NCBI GenBank assembly: GCA_009809945.1
Contig: WTPW01000579.1
Span: 33,223-97,222, forward strand
Origin: Gigaspora margarita
Taxonomy: Eukaryota; Glomeromycota; Glomeromycetes; Diversisporales; Gigasporaceae
Length of the DNA: 64,000 bases
Reading direction: 5' to 3'
The translations under genes were made by a program, and so were the position numbers. Below are positions 1-11,210 of the stretch, piece by piece. The notes beneath the pieces were generated by a model that was not told the DNA's origin, did not search any database, and saw only the letters and a list, made by a program, of their open reading frames with translations. The first letter of the stretch is position 1. Each line of letters opens with the position of its first letter.

Positions 1-40
1 AAGCGAATATAAGCGAATACAAGCGAATATAAGCGAATCG
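1..40. repeat. 10-bp tandem repeat at window edge
   Basis: Four copies of a 10-base unit (aagcgaatat, with the last base or two varying) start at base 1, so the array may continue upstream of the window. Confidence 0.85.
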
Positions 41-412
41 ATAGTTAAAACAAAGAAGGACCAACTGTAGGATGAGGAAATAAGTATATAGGGCTAGTAT
101 TTTTATCGACAAAGTGCGAAAGTAGTTTAAAATATTACTATTTTTCATTTTTGTTTTTTTTCATTATTTTTTTTGGGTTCGTTTTTTTGTTGTTTTTTTT
201 TTTATTGTAAAGAATATATATTAATATATAATAAAATATATAATATTGAGTAAAAACATATATTTAATTTAAAATATAATGTATAATAATAATAAATAAA
301 AAATATAAAATTTTATATTAAATTGCGAAAACTTGCGAAAACCTGTAAAACGTTTAAAAATTTGCAAAAAGCATGATTATGTAAATATAATAATTATTAA
401 TTGATATCATAT

Positions 413-550
413 TCGATATATTTCGATTAACCGGTATTCGATATATATCGATTAACTGGATATATATCGATTACTATCACTATCGATAATAATCGATAGA
501 GGTGTTGAGTATCGATATATATCTTATCGGTTAGTAATCAATATATATCT
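413..550. repeat. Cluster of TATCGATA-type motifs
   Basis: A run of short palindromic motifs (atatatcgatta, tatcgata, cgatatatat) within 140 bases. The phrase 'gataGAGGTGTTgagta' near 500 resembles the terminus of the MITE at 48655-48821 (ACCTCTATC), so this may be one decayed end of that family. Bases 40-413 are AT-rich sequence in which I see nothing else. Confidence 0.45.
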
Positions 551-589
551 ATATATAAAATTTGCCGATGATACAATTTTCGAAAACAT

Positions 590-665
590 CTTCAGTGGGA
601 TTTGAACTCTGCATCTGTTACTTGGGAGGTGACAACAACTCAACTTCACTATGTTGTCACACTTC
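590..665 (-). mobile_element. tRNA-like head fragment of the long SINE family (SINE-A)
   Basis: Read on the minus strand it contains a B-box-like GAGTTCAAATCCC, preceded by a tRNA-like 5' part (tgacaacatagtgaag). The same head ends the full SINE copies at 8985-9074 and about 51650-51740. No body follows, so this is a fragment. It does not fold as a normal tRNA. Confidence 0.5.
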
Positions 666-850
666 TATAACTTTAAATTAATATAAACTTCTTAAAATAA
701 AAGATATTAAAAAATTTGGTTTGTAGATTTGATAGTTTAATCAAAAAGCCATTAAATTTACAAATCTTTTTTTTAGTTTATTTTATTTTAAAAAAGTTAT
801 AAAAGTTTAAAAATTTTATAGTTAAAAGTTGATGGCTTTTCATAGTAGCA
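664..850. mobile_element. Partial copy of the 385-bp 'CAGTG' MITE family
   Basis: Internal and right-end sequence (aaaagatatt, ttaaaagttgatggctttt) matches the two complete copies at 1226-1610 and 42371-42755, but the terminal CAGTG inverted repeats are missing. Confidence 0.5.
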
Positions 851-923
851 ACTATATAAAAAAAAAAATTTGTTAATTCTGTAACTATAATATGTGGTTG
901 AGTTTGTTAAAATAAAATTAATA

Positions 924-1107
924 CAGGTAACCCCCGATAATATCAACCTACGTTAATATCAACCTAAGCCACAAATCAAATTTTTACAAATTTTTATATA
1001 TCAAAATTCCCTCATATATATCAACTTTAATATGAATTTTCGTTAATATCACTATCAACATAATTTTGAACAGGTTCAAATAGGTTGATATTAACAAGGG
1101 TCACCTG
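924..1107. mobile_element. 184-bp MITE with TA target duplication
   Basis: Terminal inverted repeats CAGGTAACCC and GGGTCACCTG continue inward as an imperfect inverted repeat around 'aggttgatatta'. TA dinucleotides flank both ends (922-923, 1108-1109). TA duplication and CA..TG termini fit a nonautonomous Tc1/mariner/pogo-type element. No coding capacity. Confidence 0.85.
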
Positions 1108-1225
1108 TATAACATGTACCATAAATTACTATAAAGAATTACAAACCTAATAACTAATCTAGTACAATAAAGTAGCTTGAGTTGCTATTAAAATTATTAT
1201 GATTGTTTATGTAAAAATTCTATTA

Positions 1226-1610
1226 CAGTCTTATAGTGAATTCACCTAAAGCCATTAACTTTTAAGTATAAAAATTTTTAAATTGTTATAACTCTTTAAA
1301 ACAAAAGATATTTAAAAAATTTTTTAATAATTTAATAGCTTTATTGTTTAAATTATTAAACTTTTTAAATATCTTTTATTTTTAAACCATTATAATAATT
1401 TAAATTTATATATGTTTCAAAAATTTTGGCATTTATATAAAAAAAAAATATAACAAAATTTGAATTTATTAACAAAATTTAAATGTTATTAATTAATTTT
1501 AAAATTGTATTAAGTTTTTTCTACATTTTTATTGGATAATTAGGTTATACTGCAGCTAAAAAATTGGCGCCTATGTATAAAATATGTTGGCTTTAGGGTG
1601 CATTTCACTG
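1226..1610. mobile_element. 385-bp MITE, 'CAGTG' family, complete copy
   Basis: The left end starts CAGTCTTATAGTGAATTC; the right end reads GGTGCATTTCACTG. TA flanks both ends. The copy at 42371-42755 is in the opposite orientation and has exactly the same length. The interior is AT-only and noncoding. Confidence 0.8.
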
Positions 1611-2560
1611 TACTTATTATTTCACTAACTAGAGCATGTAGTTAAGATTGAATTAGTTGATTGGAATTATTATAATTTATTGTTCTATTTCAGAGTTACT
1701 TGTTAGTACAGCACATATAGTGGTAAAGATTGAGTTAGAATTTGATTTATACTATTAACTGTTAAGTTTTTGTAAAAAAAATTCTACTATAAAATTAGTT
1801 TAATAATAGTAAAACCAATTAAAGAGTTTTTGTATCACCAAGTATGTGCGATTCAACTATGCACATCATGTGACTATAACAATTATATGTACTATGCAGT
1901 ATACTCTAAATTACAGTATGCAAAGTTTTTGTAACAATGTATTTATACTAATTAAAGCTAAAAACATCCAGTTTTAGATCAAGATATAAGAATAATCTGT
2001 ATATATATCTATAAAAATAAACCAAAGAAAATAAAATTTTTGTTATATTATAATAAAACTTTTAAAAGTGCACATCTTTGTAACTAAGCTTTAATGATAT
2101 GCACTTAAAAAATAATAAATATATTTATAATTATTATATAAACATATTTGGAATCTGTACTTATGTGTACACTCAAGATCAGCTATAGGTATTTTGCTAG
2201 AAGTTATTTGATAGTTAGTTATATAATAGTAGTATATTTTTTATAAGCTATAAAACAAGTATTAAAGAAAAACTTAGCAATTCTTTTTATTTATTTATTT
2301 TAAATAAATTACCAAATAGTAATAATAAAAATAAAAAAAACTATTTTAAAAAAATTTTTACTATAAAAAATAAAGCTATACAACCAGATTACTAATACTA
2401 CCCTATAATATAAAAACCAAGTATATAATTTTGTACAGTCTAATTAGTAATACTAGTTAATAGATAAAAAATTAACTCAAGTCAGTTATTCGACTTAGCC
2501 AAGTTGATTTTTGTAAAACTGACTTAACCAATTATTAAGGCTCCTTTCCATAATTGCCAT
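1611..2560. other. AT-rich stretch, nothing recognised
   Basis: No open frame, TIR pair or repeat shared with the rest of the window could be identified here. Confidence 0.6.
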
Positions 2561-2690
2561 TATATTGGTTATAGGTTCTGAAATTTACCCAATAATAATA
2601 TAAGCATCCTGAAAAAAATAAAGAATTATTGGTATTATATTGGTTATAGGTTCTGAATTTTACCCAATGATGATATAAACATCCCAAAAA
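2561..2690. repeat. Tandem duplication, 75-bp period
   Basis: 'tatattggttataggttct' begins at 2561 and again at 2636, followed in both copies by an acccaat..atataa..catcc stretch. Two imperfect copies. Confidence 0.8.
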
Positions 2691-3300
2691 AATTAATTAA
2701 TAGAATGAAAAATTTTTTTTTACACTAGTATACACTCTACAAATAAAATAATATTGCAAGATAAACACGTTGGTTAATTTACAAGATTATTCCTTTTCTA
2801 TTAGTAGAATTCACAGATCAGAAATATAATAAATTAAAAAATTAAAAGTTTATTATAAGAATTAAATACATAATTAACTATATGACTTACATCTAATTAA
2901 GCACTTTTTTTAAAAAAAATCTTTTTTTTTTTCTAAGCCAATTTTTTTTTTTTTTTTAATCCATTTTTTTGACTTTTTTTTTATTTTTTAGGATTAGACT
3001 AGGATACATCTAAATAATAAGTAATATGATTGGTGTATTTTTTTACATGACAATATCTTTAAAAAAAAATTGACTTCAGCTAAAAACTGAAATAAATAAT
3101 CAACTTAAGTTGACTTAGTCAAGTTGAATTTTAAGATTGACTTGGTTCACTAAGTCTAATTTACAAAATATTTTTAATTATAAAAATTTTTTTACTAAAT
3201 AAATTTATTTAAACTATTAATAAAATTATAAATATAAGTTTATTAGTTTTAGTTATAAAATTTTATTAAAATTAGATTAATATATAAAGTAAATAGGGGT
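2691..3300. other. AT-rich stretch, nothing recognised
   Basis: Only long A or T runs and a weak inverted similarity around 'ttgacttagtcaagttga' with 2475-2515. No gene signal. Confidence 0.5.
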
Positions 3301-3308
3301 AATTTGGC

Positions 3309-3599
3309 AGGACCCTGAACATCTAGTACAGAGATTATACTTTATTTTTTAGCAAAAACCTCTAAAATTTAAAAAGCAAAAAAAAACCATTTTGGCAATT
3401 ATCTTGGTATTTAGCAGCCCAATTTGAATAAACTTTTTTTAAAATGAATCCCTTAGTGAGGTGCATCTAATAAAAAAAAGTTCAATTCTAATCACATGAT
3501 CAAAAGTTATTTAAAAAATGTATTTTGTAATTTTTAACAAATTGGGCCAAAATTGGCCAAAATTCAGTTATGACCTATATAAGAAATGTCTGAGGTCCT
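3309..3599. mobile_element. 291-bp hAT-like MITE, AGGACC family
   Basis: Starts AGGACCCTGAACATC and ends GAAATGTCTGAGGTCCT. A perfect 8-bp duplication AATTTGGC flanks it (3301-3308 and 3600-3607). The ends match the 1618-bp element at 49974 and the 713-bp element at 62181. An 8-bp TSD is typical of hAT elements. Noncoding. Confidence 0.88.
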
Positions 3600-3717
3600 A
3601 ATTTGGCAAAGTTAATAATACTATCAATTAAAGTTTTTTATTGACTTGTGTAAAAATTTATATATTTGAAGTTACATATTTAGAATAGATTTATAAAAAA
3701 AAAAGAATATAATAAAT

Positions 3718-3943
3718 GTCAGGGATGATGCTGAAATCGGATGATCCTGAAATTTTTATTTATTTTTGATATGAAATTTTAAAATTTTTTTGAGATATTT
3801 TTTCATTTTTGTCTTATAGGGTTAGGGTAAGGTTTGGGTATAGATTTGATATTTAAAGAGTATATGTGGATTTTAGCAGGGCTTATAGTTTCAAATCAAG
3901 ACCCCAAAGTTCAGCATCATCTGATTTCAGCATCATCCCCGAC
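3718..3943. mobile_element. 226-bp MITE with 7-bp TSD
   Basis: Ends GTCAGGGATGATGCTGA and TCAGCATCATCCCCGAC; the motif GATGATGCTGAAATC is repeated inside each end. Flanked by AATAAAT on both sides (3711-3717, 3944-3950), possibly 8 bp if a shared G is counted. Noncoding. Confidence 0.85.
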
Positions 3944-4157
3944 AATAAATGAAAATTGGTATAAATCACTACTATGTATATAGTACTAAAAAATGCAATT
4001 TTAAGATCAAAGGAGTAATTTGGCGAATTTCAATTAGAGAAGTACAGTAAATTATATAATTAGAGTTTATATAGATCCTGACCCCCCTAGTAATAAAACT
4101 ATTGATCAATCAAATTTTATAATATTTAAAAAAAACTCAAAAATGTCTTTGAGCTAA

Positions 4158-4536
4158 AAATAAGCTACTCACAATTGACAAAAGTCACTACATAATAAAG
4201 TCTAAATTTTACTAAATATATCGATTAAAATTGCTTAAGTAAACTTATTTAGAAAATCAAAATACACTTATATAAAATTTTTATAAGTATTAGAGAATTT
4301 TTTATTAATTGACTTTTGATTTTTATATTTGACAAAAAAATTAAAATTTTTTTAAAAAATATATTCAATGAACATAAAAATTAAAAGTTAAATAATAAAA
4401 ATTCTTTAATTAATAAAAATTTCAAAATATGTGAATTTTGATCTTCTAAACAAGTTTACTTAATCGATAATTATTGATTGACATAGTAGAATTTAGACTT
4501 TACTATGTAACAACTATTTGCAATTAACTAAAAATC
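4158..4536. mobile_element. Foldback copy of the 'AAGCTAC' family
   Basis: Left arm AAAATAAGCTAC..GTCTAAATTTTAC is mirrored by a right arm containing agaatttagactttac. A second long copy lies at 9763-10127, and about 100 bases of flank (4034-4130) are shared with 9645-9750, so a larger repeat unit was copied. Noncoding. Confidence 0.6.
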
Positions 4537-4639
4537 GATTTTATTTCAATATTATTGGCTATTTATACTATATATATGTAGGACATAATAGATAAGAGAC
4601 CCCTTCTTCTCTAGAAAATTATGTGATTTACTGCACTTT

Positions 4640-5118
4640 CTTATCAAAATTAAAATATTTTTTTTTATTTTCCTTTCTTTTTTTAATGATCTTTCTGTTT
4701 TCTAAGAGTCTTTTGGGCTTTCTTTTCTTTTTTTGTACCAAGCAAAGTTCCTATTCAGCTTTCTTTTGGGCTGCTACCTCCTTTTTTTGTCTTGCTTCGT
4801 TGGTTTTATATTTCACTTCTCTGTTTACTTCTTCTAATTGGCACTAACTTTTTCACTAGTAAGGAGCCAAAAAATAGAAAATTTTTTCTTTTTTTCTTTG
4901 AAGAAGATAGATCAGACCCAGTTTGGTCTTCTGTAGTTGACTGTGAACTTTCTGCTAGAATATAAGAAACTAGGTATTTTAAACTAAATGTAGAGAGGAT
5001 GTTCCAGGATTTTTCTAAGTATTTAGTTCTTCATTTGCTACTGAAATTTGTGACTTTAACAAAGTATTTTCATTCTTAAATTTTATATTTTTTTCTATTT
5101 GTTGGTCAATATTCAAAC
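4640..5118 (-). pseudogene. Decayed lysine-rich coiled-coil coding remnant
   Basis: On the minus strand the reading frames are rich in Lys, Glu and Asn, including KNENTLLKSQISVANEEL, followed by Lys/Gln-rich text broken by stops. This resembles the coiled-coil and basic tail at the C terminus of fungal pogo/Fot1-type transposases, but no catalytic region is visible. The AGGACC-type fragment at 5119 abuts it. The family assignment is weak; decayed coding sequence is more secure than its identity. Confidence 0.3.
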
Positions 5119-5235
5119 AGGACCCTGAACATCTAGTACAGAGATCATACTTTATTTTTTTAGCAAAAATCTTGAAATTTGAAAAGCAAAAAAAATAGTT
5201 TTTGGCAATTATTTTGCCATTCAATGGTCCAATAG
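5119..5235. mobile_element. Truncated AGGACC-family MITE
   Basis: AGGACCCTGAACATCTAG and the next 110 bases match the left part of 3309-3599 closely; similarity stops near 5235 and no right end is found. Confidence 0.65.
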
Positions 5236-5319
5236 TATAGCTTCTATAAGAAAAGTGATAGGCTAAAAAACTTGATAAGTTTTTAAAAATTAAAGTTGTA
5301 GTATTTTAATTAGCTCCTA

Positions 5320-5550
5320 GACTCAAGAAGACAGCATCTGCTAATATAGTAACAGATGCAAAAATTTAAAAAAAGTAGAGCTAGAGGCAAAAAATAAAAT
5401 AGTTCAATAAAATAGAAGAAATAGCATTGCAAGACCAAGTAACTAAAAAAGTTAAACAAGAGTTCAAAATAGCTAAAGAGTCTAACCTATTAGCAATTAA
5501 ACCAAAACTATCAAAAATCTTCAAAAAGCACTTTCAAAAAAAATGAATTA
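5320..5550 (+). pseudogene. Decayed Lys/Gln-rich coding remnant, possibly LINE-associated
   Basis: One frame reads EIALQDQVTKKVKQEF and IAKESNLLAIKPKLSK with stops at positions where CAA or CAG would fit. It lies upstream of, and on the same strand as, the LINE RNase H remnant at 6880. I do not recognise the protein. Confidence 0.3.
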
Positions 5551-5574
5551 TAAGCTATAATAAGAAAAAGAATA

Positions 5575-6226
5575 TAGGGGTAAGTCAGTAGAAAAGAGAA
5601 AATTATTTTTAGTAAAATTTTTTTAATTTTAAATTAAATATAAGGTGAGTCAGTAGAAAAGGAACAAATTTATTAGATAAATTTGTCTCTTTTCTACTGA
5701 CTCACCCCATATTTTAACAACTATTTAAAGATAGAGTGAATGTTGATCATTTTTACTAGTGATCACATTACTAATTTTTTTACAATAACATTCAATTGAA
5801 ATCAGGTGATGATTATATGATATTTATGTTGTATAACCTAGGCAAATTTTGATCAATCTAAGAAGAATTAATGATATATGCAAATATGTTTTTTTAAAAT
5901 AATATAGGGGTTCAAATTATTATAATTAGAATTAGAGGGTCTAATATATCTACCCCAAAACTTTTTAAAAACTTTTATATGTAACATGTGTTTGATTTTT
6001 GTATAATATTTTTTTGGTTGATCTACTTATATATGAAATGATCTACATTCACCCTACCCTTAATCAAATTTGCTAAAAATTTTTTTATTTTAATTTTTAA
6101 ATTATACAGAATTAAAATAAAAAAAAATTATTAAATTTATTAAAATAGTTGTTAAAATATTTAAGCTTAAAGGCAAGAAAACATTTGCTTAAAAAAAATT
6201 TGTTACTTTTCTACTGACTTATCCTA
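5575..6226. mobile_element. 652-bp TIR element with internal hairpin
   Basis: Outer ends TAGGGGTAAGTCAGTAG and CTACTGACTTATCCTA. A related perfect-looking hairpin (GGTGAGTCAGTAG.../...CTACTGACTCACC) occupies 5644-5706, as if a second copy of the same terminus had landed inside. The ends resemble 52316-52550 (GGTCAATAG). Interior AT-rich and noncoding. Confidence 0.65.
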
Positions 6227-6314
6227 TATAGTGAATTGAGAACATATAAAAAACTTAAAAATAAAATATTTAGATCGAACAAAATTATCCTAGCAGAAAT
6301 CATATCAATATAGC

Positions 6315-6635
6315 CTACTATATATGTTCAAAATTAAGCTACCTTTTTTGGGCAAAAAAGTACATAAAAAATTGTAAAAAAGCTTATTTTTAGATTTTTA
6401 AATTTTTTGAAAAATTAAAAAATGTACTAATAAAAGTTATTTAAATACTATCAAATTTTTATTATAAGTATATTTTGATATTTTGAAAAGTTTACTTAAT
6501 AGTACTTTTGAGGTTTACTTAGTAAAATTTAGACTTTTATATGTAGCAACTACTAACAGATTTTTGAAATTTTTGAAAAAAATTAGAGGGATAGCTTATT
6601 TTAGATAATAGCTTATTTTTGAACATATAGTATAG
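6315..6635. mobile_element. 321-bp 'AAGCTAC' family MITE
   Basis: Ends CTACTATATATGTTCAAAA and TTTTTGAACATATAGTATAG. Inside each end are AAGCTACC and ATAGCTTATT. It is a shorter relative of 42139-42848. Confidence 0.65.
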
Positions 6636-6879
6636 GTAAAAAAGAGAAAAAAGAGAAAAAAAGAGAAAAAAAAAGTTAAAAACTCTTAGTTAAGAGATAT
6701 ATCCAATTGGATAGATAAAATACAAAAAAAATTTTATATCTAATAACTTTATATTTACATGGATAGTTCAAGTAGGGGAGTAGTTGAAAATAGTAGAAAA
6801 AAATATATATTAGAATATGGGTGAATTCAGATAAAAAAAAAAAGAATAGAGTTATTAGAGATCAAAAGAAGGACTAGAG

Positions 6880-7640
6880 AGATAGCCTATATTAACAAAA
6901 CAGAATTAATAGCAATCCTAGCATTTATTTTGGTTACTTTAGCTAAAACAATAGTATAAATTAATACAGATAGTCAAGTAGCAATACAAATGATACAGAA
7001 GGTCTTACAATTAACAAAGACAAAGAGTAGTTTGAATTTAGCAACAAAGCATTGGTAGAAAATATTAAAGCAATAAAAACAAAAGAGCTATAAGTACATT
7101 TTAGAAAAATCAAAGCTCATATAAGAAATATGCAAAATAAAAGAGCTAAGAAGCTAGTGAAGCAAAGTGCAGAAGAGAAGCTTTAAGTAAATATAAAAAA
7201 AGTAGGTATAGGGTTTTTGTAGATAAAACCAATTTGAAGATCATATATAGTAAAAGAGCTTTTAAAAAAATTTGCTAGCAACTTGGTAATACTATAAACT
7301 AAGTGAAATAGCTTTTTATTAAAAAAAACCAAACAGATAGCTAGCACTAAAATAGAGAAAAATATGCAATTAAAAAATGTTTAGAGAACTTTTCAAACTA
7401 TTCAAAAAAAAGAAAAACTAACAATATCTAGAACAATAGCAAATAAGAGTTTTTAATCAAGTGTATAAATGGATTATACCCAACATTTAAAAAAAAAAGG
7501 TATTGTTCTAATTTGTACTACTCAAATGCATGCAAAAAGTGCTAGAAGAAACAATAACTTTTGACTACTTGACAAATTGTAAAATAGATATGAATAAATG
7601 GTTAAGAGAAAAAATAGATTAGTAGAAGAAATATAAAAAA
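6880..7640 (+). pseudogene. LINE (non-LTR retrotransposon) RNase H and 3' tail remnant
   Basis: Reading + frames gives NKTELIAILAF (conserved Glu), INTDSQVAIQMI (TDSxxAI, conserved Asp) and, in another frame, KIKAHIRNMQNKRAKKL, matching the KxxAHxGxxxNxxAxxLA block of the RNase H domain that follows reverse transcriptase in I-group LINEs. Further on, TTQMHAKSARR and IDMNKWLREKI look like the post-RNase H tail. No reverse transcriptase core is visible upstream, where MITEs intervene. Several stops and at least one frame change make it clearly dead. Many stops sit where CAA, CAG or TGG would be expected. Confidence 0.6.
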
Positions 7641-7644
7641 ATTT

Positions 7645-8040
7645 AAAAAAAATAGATATTGAACCTGTTATCTGCTTATTCAAATATTCTTATAGTTAAT
7701 CACATATCTAAATGCTATAATTGTTTTACAAATAAAAACTGTTATCTGCCAGTTTCTAAAAGAGTAACCTAATAGATATTTATAGGTATCTGCAGGTATT
7801 TGCAAGTATCTGTAAGTACCTATGTGTTTTGTGGTTATTCAGATATTGAGTAATCTGTGCAACATATAGTATATTTGCTTTTTTAGAAAAGTTTAATAAT
7901 ATGCATTTCTATTTAATTTTCTAAAACCAAATCTACTTATACTTGTTTAATATTAACTCTAAAACTAATCTTTAACCTTAACCTCTAACCCTAGAAAATG
8001 TACTCCCTTTATTTTTCAATGGCTTATCAATTTTTTTTAT
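7645..8040. other. AT-rich stretch with a few GGTATCTG-type repeats
   Basis: Several short phrases such as 'aggtatctgcaggtatttg' occur at 7770-7820; similar phrases recur at 12505-12560. No gene or element boundary could be fixed. Confidence 0.4.
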
Positions 8041-8042
8041 GC

Positions 8043-8044
8043 TA

Positions 8045-8114
<70 letters not shown>
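8043..8114. repeat. (TA)n followed by 48-base T run
   Basis: TA repeats at 8043-8066 run into 48 consecutive T at 8067-8114. Read on the minus strand this is the poly(A) tail of the adjoining SINE. Confidence 0.9.
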
Positions 8115-8115
<1 letters not shown>

Positions 8116-9074
8116 TATCAAAGTTTCTACTTTGTGGAAAGGTTTTTATTCAAGCAAACAGATCAAGGGTGCCTCTTTGTGCACCTGATATTTGTTACAT
8201 TAATGAGAGTACAACTAGTTATACCTGCAACTTTTGGTTGCCTATTTAAGTAGCCACCTGAAGGTTCCACACTAGCTAACATACCTGCAACCCGCATATT
8301 GGCATTGCCTATTTAAACCTTCTGGTTCCTGCTTTATCTATCAATCCTACTTGTATCACTAATACAATTCTTTGTTACATTAGTCAGTCAAGGTTAGTTA
8401 CAAATGCTTACAGAATCTCTTTAGAACTAATTTATTCTTGTAGAACACTTGGTAGAGCAGTTCCTGTTCTACACAGGTATTACCTATGCTTCAGTAACTT
8501 ATGCATCTACTGAAGCAAACCATTTGCAGTCTAAGGATTAGCCTAAACTATTACTATTATCTACTTCTGCTCTTGCAAGGTTCACTCTGATCCCAGCACC
8601 CATTTTACCATCCTACTGGTCCTTATACCAGATCACAAACTTCCAAACCAGTTAGCTCAGAAAGGTCGATATGGCTTTTTTTTCTTGGTACCTACTATCA
8701 AACTATAGGTCCTTTTCCTCTGGTATGACTCTGGCAGCCAGGTTGTTGAACCCTCCTCGAGAGTCTTGTCATCCAATTCTCTGGCTCCAGTTTCTGATAT
8801 TTTAGCTTTGGTAGCATTGTCAAAGATCTTTACTATTTCTTTACTCGAAGCTTGCTAAACAGGGTTTTATTTCTCTGATTCCTTGGATTTTTGCATGCCA
8901 AAAGCTTCCATTCGAGATGGTGTACCAAAGACTGCAGGTAATGTACCCACCAATCGATGAGAAACAGTTACCAAAACACAGATTTATTTTTCAAAGTATT
9001 AGTAGTAGAATTTGAACCCTAGATCTACCACTTGGAGTAACAACTTACCAACTTTTCTAAGTCACTACACCCTT
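8067..9074 (-). mobile_element. Full-length tRNA-derived SINE-A, copy 1
   Basis: On the minus strand it has a tRNA-like head at 9074-8985 (B box GGTTCAAATTC), a long body (8940-8115) and a 48-base A tail. Possible TSD: GCTATATATAT at 8041 and GCTATACATAT at 9075. The body contains TGGCAGCCAGGTTG and TTTTGGTTGCCTATTTAAG, found again at 22125-23010, 49205-49920 and, in reverse, 13505-13800. At about 1 kb it is unusually long for a SINE. No protein is encoded. Confidence 0.65.
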
Positions 9075-9296
9075 GCTATACATATTTTATTTTTAATCTT
9101 TTATGATTATTAAACTAGTTTTAGGCTATTTGAAGTTAATTTTTTAATTAACATTACTTTTTAGAGCTACTGCAGAGAAGAAGAAGTGAATAAAATAAAT
9201 ATATAAAATAAACAAACTATTTTTAATAATAAATCTATTAGATAATAAATTGACTTCAAATTAAACTTTAATCTAGAGATTCTAGTTGAGTTGCTA

Positions 9297-10609
9297 AGGG
9301 AGCTTCCAGAAATCAGCTGATTTTTGTTTACTATAAGCCTACCCTCATCCACCCACACCTGATACCCCAATTAGCCAATTAGATTTTATGATTACTAAAA
9401 AGTTAGATATAAAATTTAATAGTAAATAACTTTTGATCTACTGGACCAAATTTGATGATTTAATTACCAAAATGATCCTCTCTATGAGAGGATTCTAGAA
9501 AGCCCAAAATTATTAAAATCTAATTACAGGATCCTAAAATCAGAATAAATTTGTATTTAAAATAGTTTATAATTATTTAATAAATTATAGAACTTTATAG
9601 TTACACAAATCTATTCTGATTACAAAATTTTGTGATTAAATTTTTAAAGAAGTGCAGTAAATCATGTAATTAGAGTTTATATAGGTCATACTCCCTAGTG
9701 ATAAGATTATTGACTAATTAAATTTTAATATTTAAAAAAACTCAAAAACATTTTTGATCTAGAAAATAAGCTACCACATGATTGACAACATTCGTAACAT
9801 AGTAAAGTCAATATTTTACTATATAAATTGATTATAGTCACTTAAATAAACTTTTTTAGTAGATCAAAATACACTTATCATAAAATTTTTATTAGTATTG
9901 AAGAATTTTTTATTATTTGACTTTTGATTTTTGCATTTGATAAAAAAATTAAAATTTTTTAAAAAACTATATTCGATGCAAAATAATAAAAAGTTCTCCA
10001 ATTTGGATAAAAATTTTAGGATATATGTATTTTGATCACCCAAATAAGTTTACTTAAGCGATTATAATCAATTTATATAGTAAAATTTGGACTTTACTAT
10101 GTAACGACTACTTGCGATCGCTAAAAACCATAAAATAATTTAACAAAATTATATATATTTTTTAAGCAATTTTGCAAGAACTACTAATCTGATTAAGCTA
10201 AAATTTTATTATAATATAAATCATTCTTTTATCTATCTACATTAAAAATTTTAGCTCATTTGGATACAAAGTTATTGAGAATTTAAATTCGAATATTATA
10301 ATTTCACTATAATAAAAATACTATTAGTATTTATACATTATATATATAGGACATGATTGACCTATCACTTCTCTAATGATTTTGGACTTGCTAGAATTCT
10401 CTTATTGAAAGAATTATTTTGGTAGTTAAATCATCAAATTTGGTCTAGTAGATCAAAAGTTATTAACTATTAATATTATTAATTATCTATAATTTTTGTT
10501 AAAAATATTTTGTAACTTTGACCAGAATTATAAAATTTTGGCTAAAATTATACCTGATACTTCAACTAACCCATCCACTCTGAAATCAGCTAATTTCTGG
10601 AAGCTCTCT
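9297..10609. mobile_element. 1.3-kb TIR element, family R2, copy 1
   Basis: Left end AGGGAGCTTCCAGAAATCA; right end TGATTTC..GGAAGCTCTCT reversed gives AGAGAGCTTCCAGAAAT. The interior holds the R2 unit (atctactggaccaaattt, gatttaattaccaaaatgat) and a nested AAGCTAC foldback at 9763-10127. A second copy with the same ends is at 44375-47750. TSD not clear. Confidence 0.6.
9763..10127. mobile_element. Foldback of the 'AAGCTAC' family, nested
   Basis: Closely matches 4158-4536: AAAATAAGCTACC at the left, ACTTTACTATGTAACGACTA at the right, with mirrored arms (TAAATAAACTT / AAGTTTACTTAAG). Confidence 0.6.
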
Positions 10610-10748
10610 AATTAGATCAGATAAATTTGGTTTAGTAGCTAATATTACATTTATCTTATAAAAGAGAGAAACAAAAATAAATAAATTATAAAGGAGTTGA
10701 AGGTATTGTAGCCAGGGGAGATATTGTAGCCAAGCGATGTATCTTGTA

Positions 10749-10850
10749 ATCTAATGATCAGAATTGGATGAAATTTATACAATTTGTCTCATTGAGATGA
10801 ATTGAATAGTATAAATTTTATCCAATTCCAACTACTAGATCACAAGATAT
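10749..10850. repeat. About 100-bp foldback
   Basis: The arms begin atcttgtaatctaatgatc and end (reversed) atcttgtgatctagtagtt. Each contains GAATTGGAT(g/a)AAATTTATAC, and the centre is tctcattgagatg. Similar in design to 47851-48111. Confidence 0.7.
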
Positions 10851-10879
10851 TATCATTTATGCAAAATATAAGTTTTTGC

Positions 10880-11060
10880 ATATATTTGATTATATAGTAA
10901 AGTTGCAATTTTTTTGCATATTAACCTTTAACGATCTTGGGATCCCGTAATTGGATTTTAACAATTTTGTACTTGTTAGAATCGTCTTACTGAGACGGTC
11001 ATTTTGGTAGTAAAATTATCCAAAATGGACCAGTAAATCAAAAATTATTCACTGTTAAAA
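10880..11060. repeat. R2-type unit
   Basis: Contains gggatcccgtaattggat, cttgttagaatcgtctta, ctgagacggtcattttgg and ggaccagtaaatcaaaa in the order seen at 9430-9540, 44520-44810 and 47335-47640. Confidence 0.55.
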
Positions 11061-11080
11061 ATTGGTCACAATAACACCTC

Positions 11081-11210
11081 TTGGCAATGGAGCCAATAAA
11101 GCTCAATGGTTGTATGAATGGAGCTCAAAAATCTAGTATCCATTGGCTCTATTCAGAGCTCTATTGGCTCCATTCGCAGCTCTATTAGCTTCATTGAACT
11201 CCATTGCCAA
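11081..11210. repeat. Foldback with GAGCTC/TGGCTCCATT repeats
   Basis: TTGGCAATGGAGCC at the left is mirrored by CTCCATTGCCAA at the right. Between them GAGCTC and ATTGGCTC(C)ATT recur about every 18-25 bases. More GC-rich than its surroundings. Confidence 0.75.

Noticed and set aside
4623-4847. 74-codon Phe-rich + strand frame
   Set aside because: It is the T-rich mirror of a lysine-rich minus-strand remnant.
7998-8249. 83-codon + strand frame
   Set aside because: It runs through the (TA)n and T48 tract of a SINE; artefact.
9167-9370. 67-codon minus-strand frame
   Set aside because: It spans the R2 element boundary, has no motif, and its composition is that of the flanking repeat.
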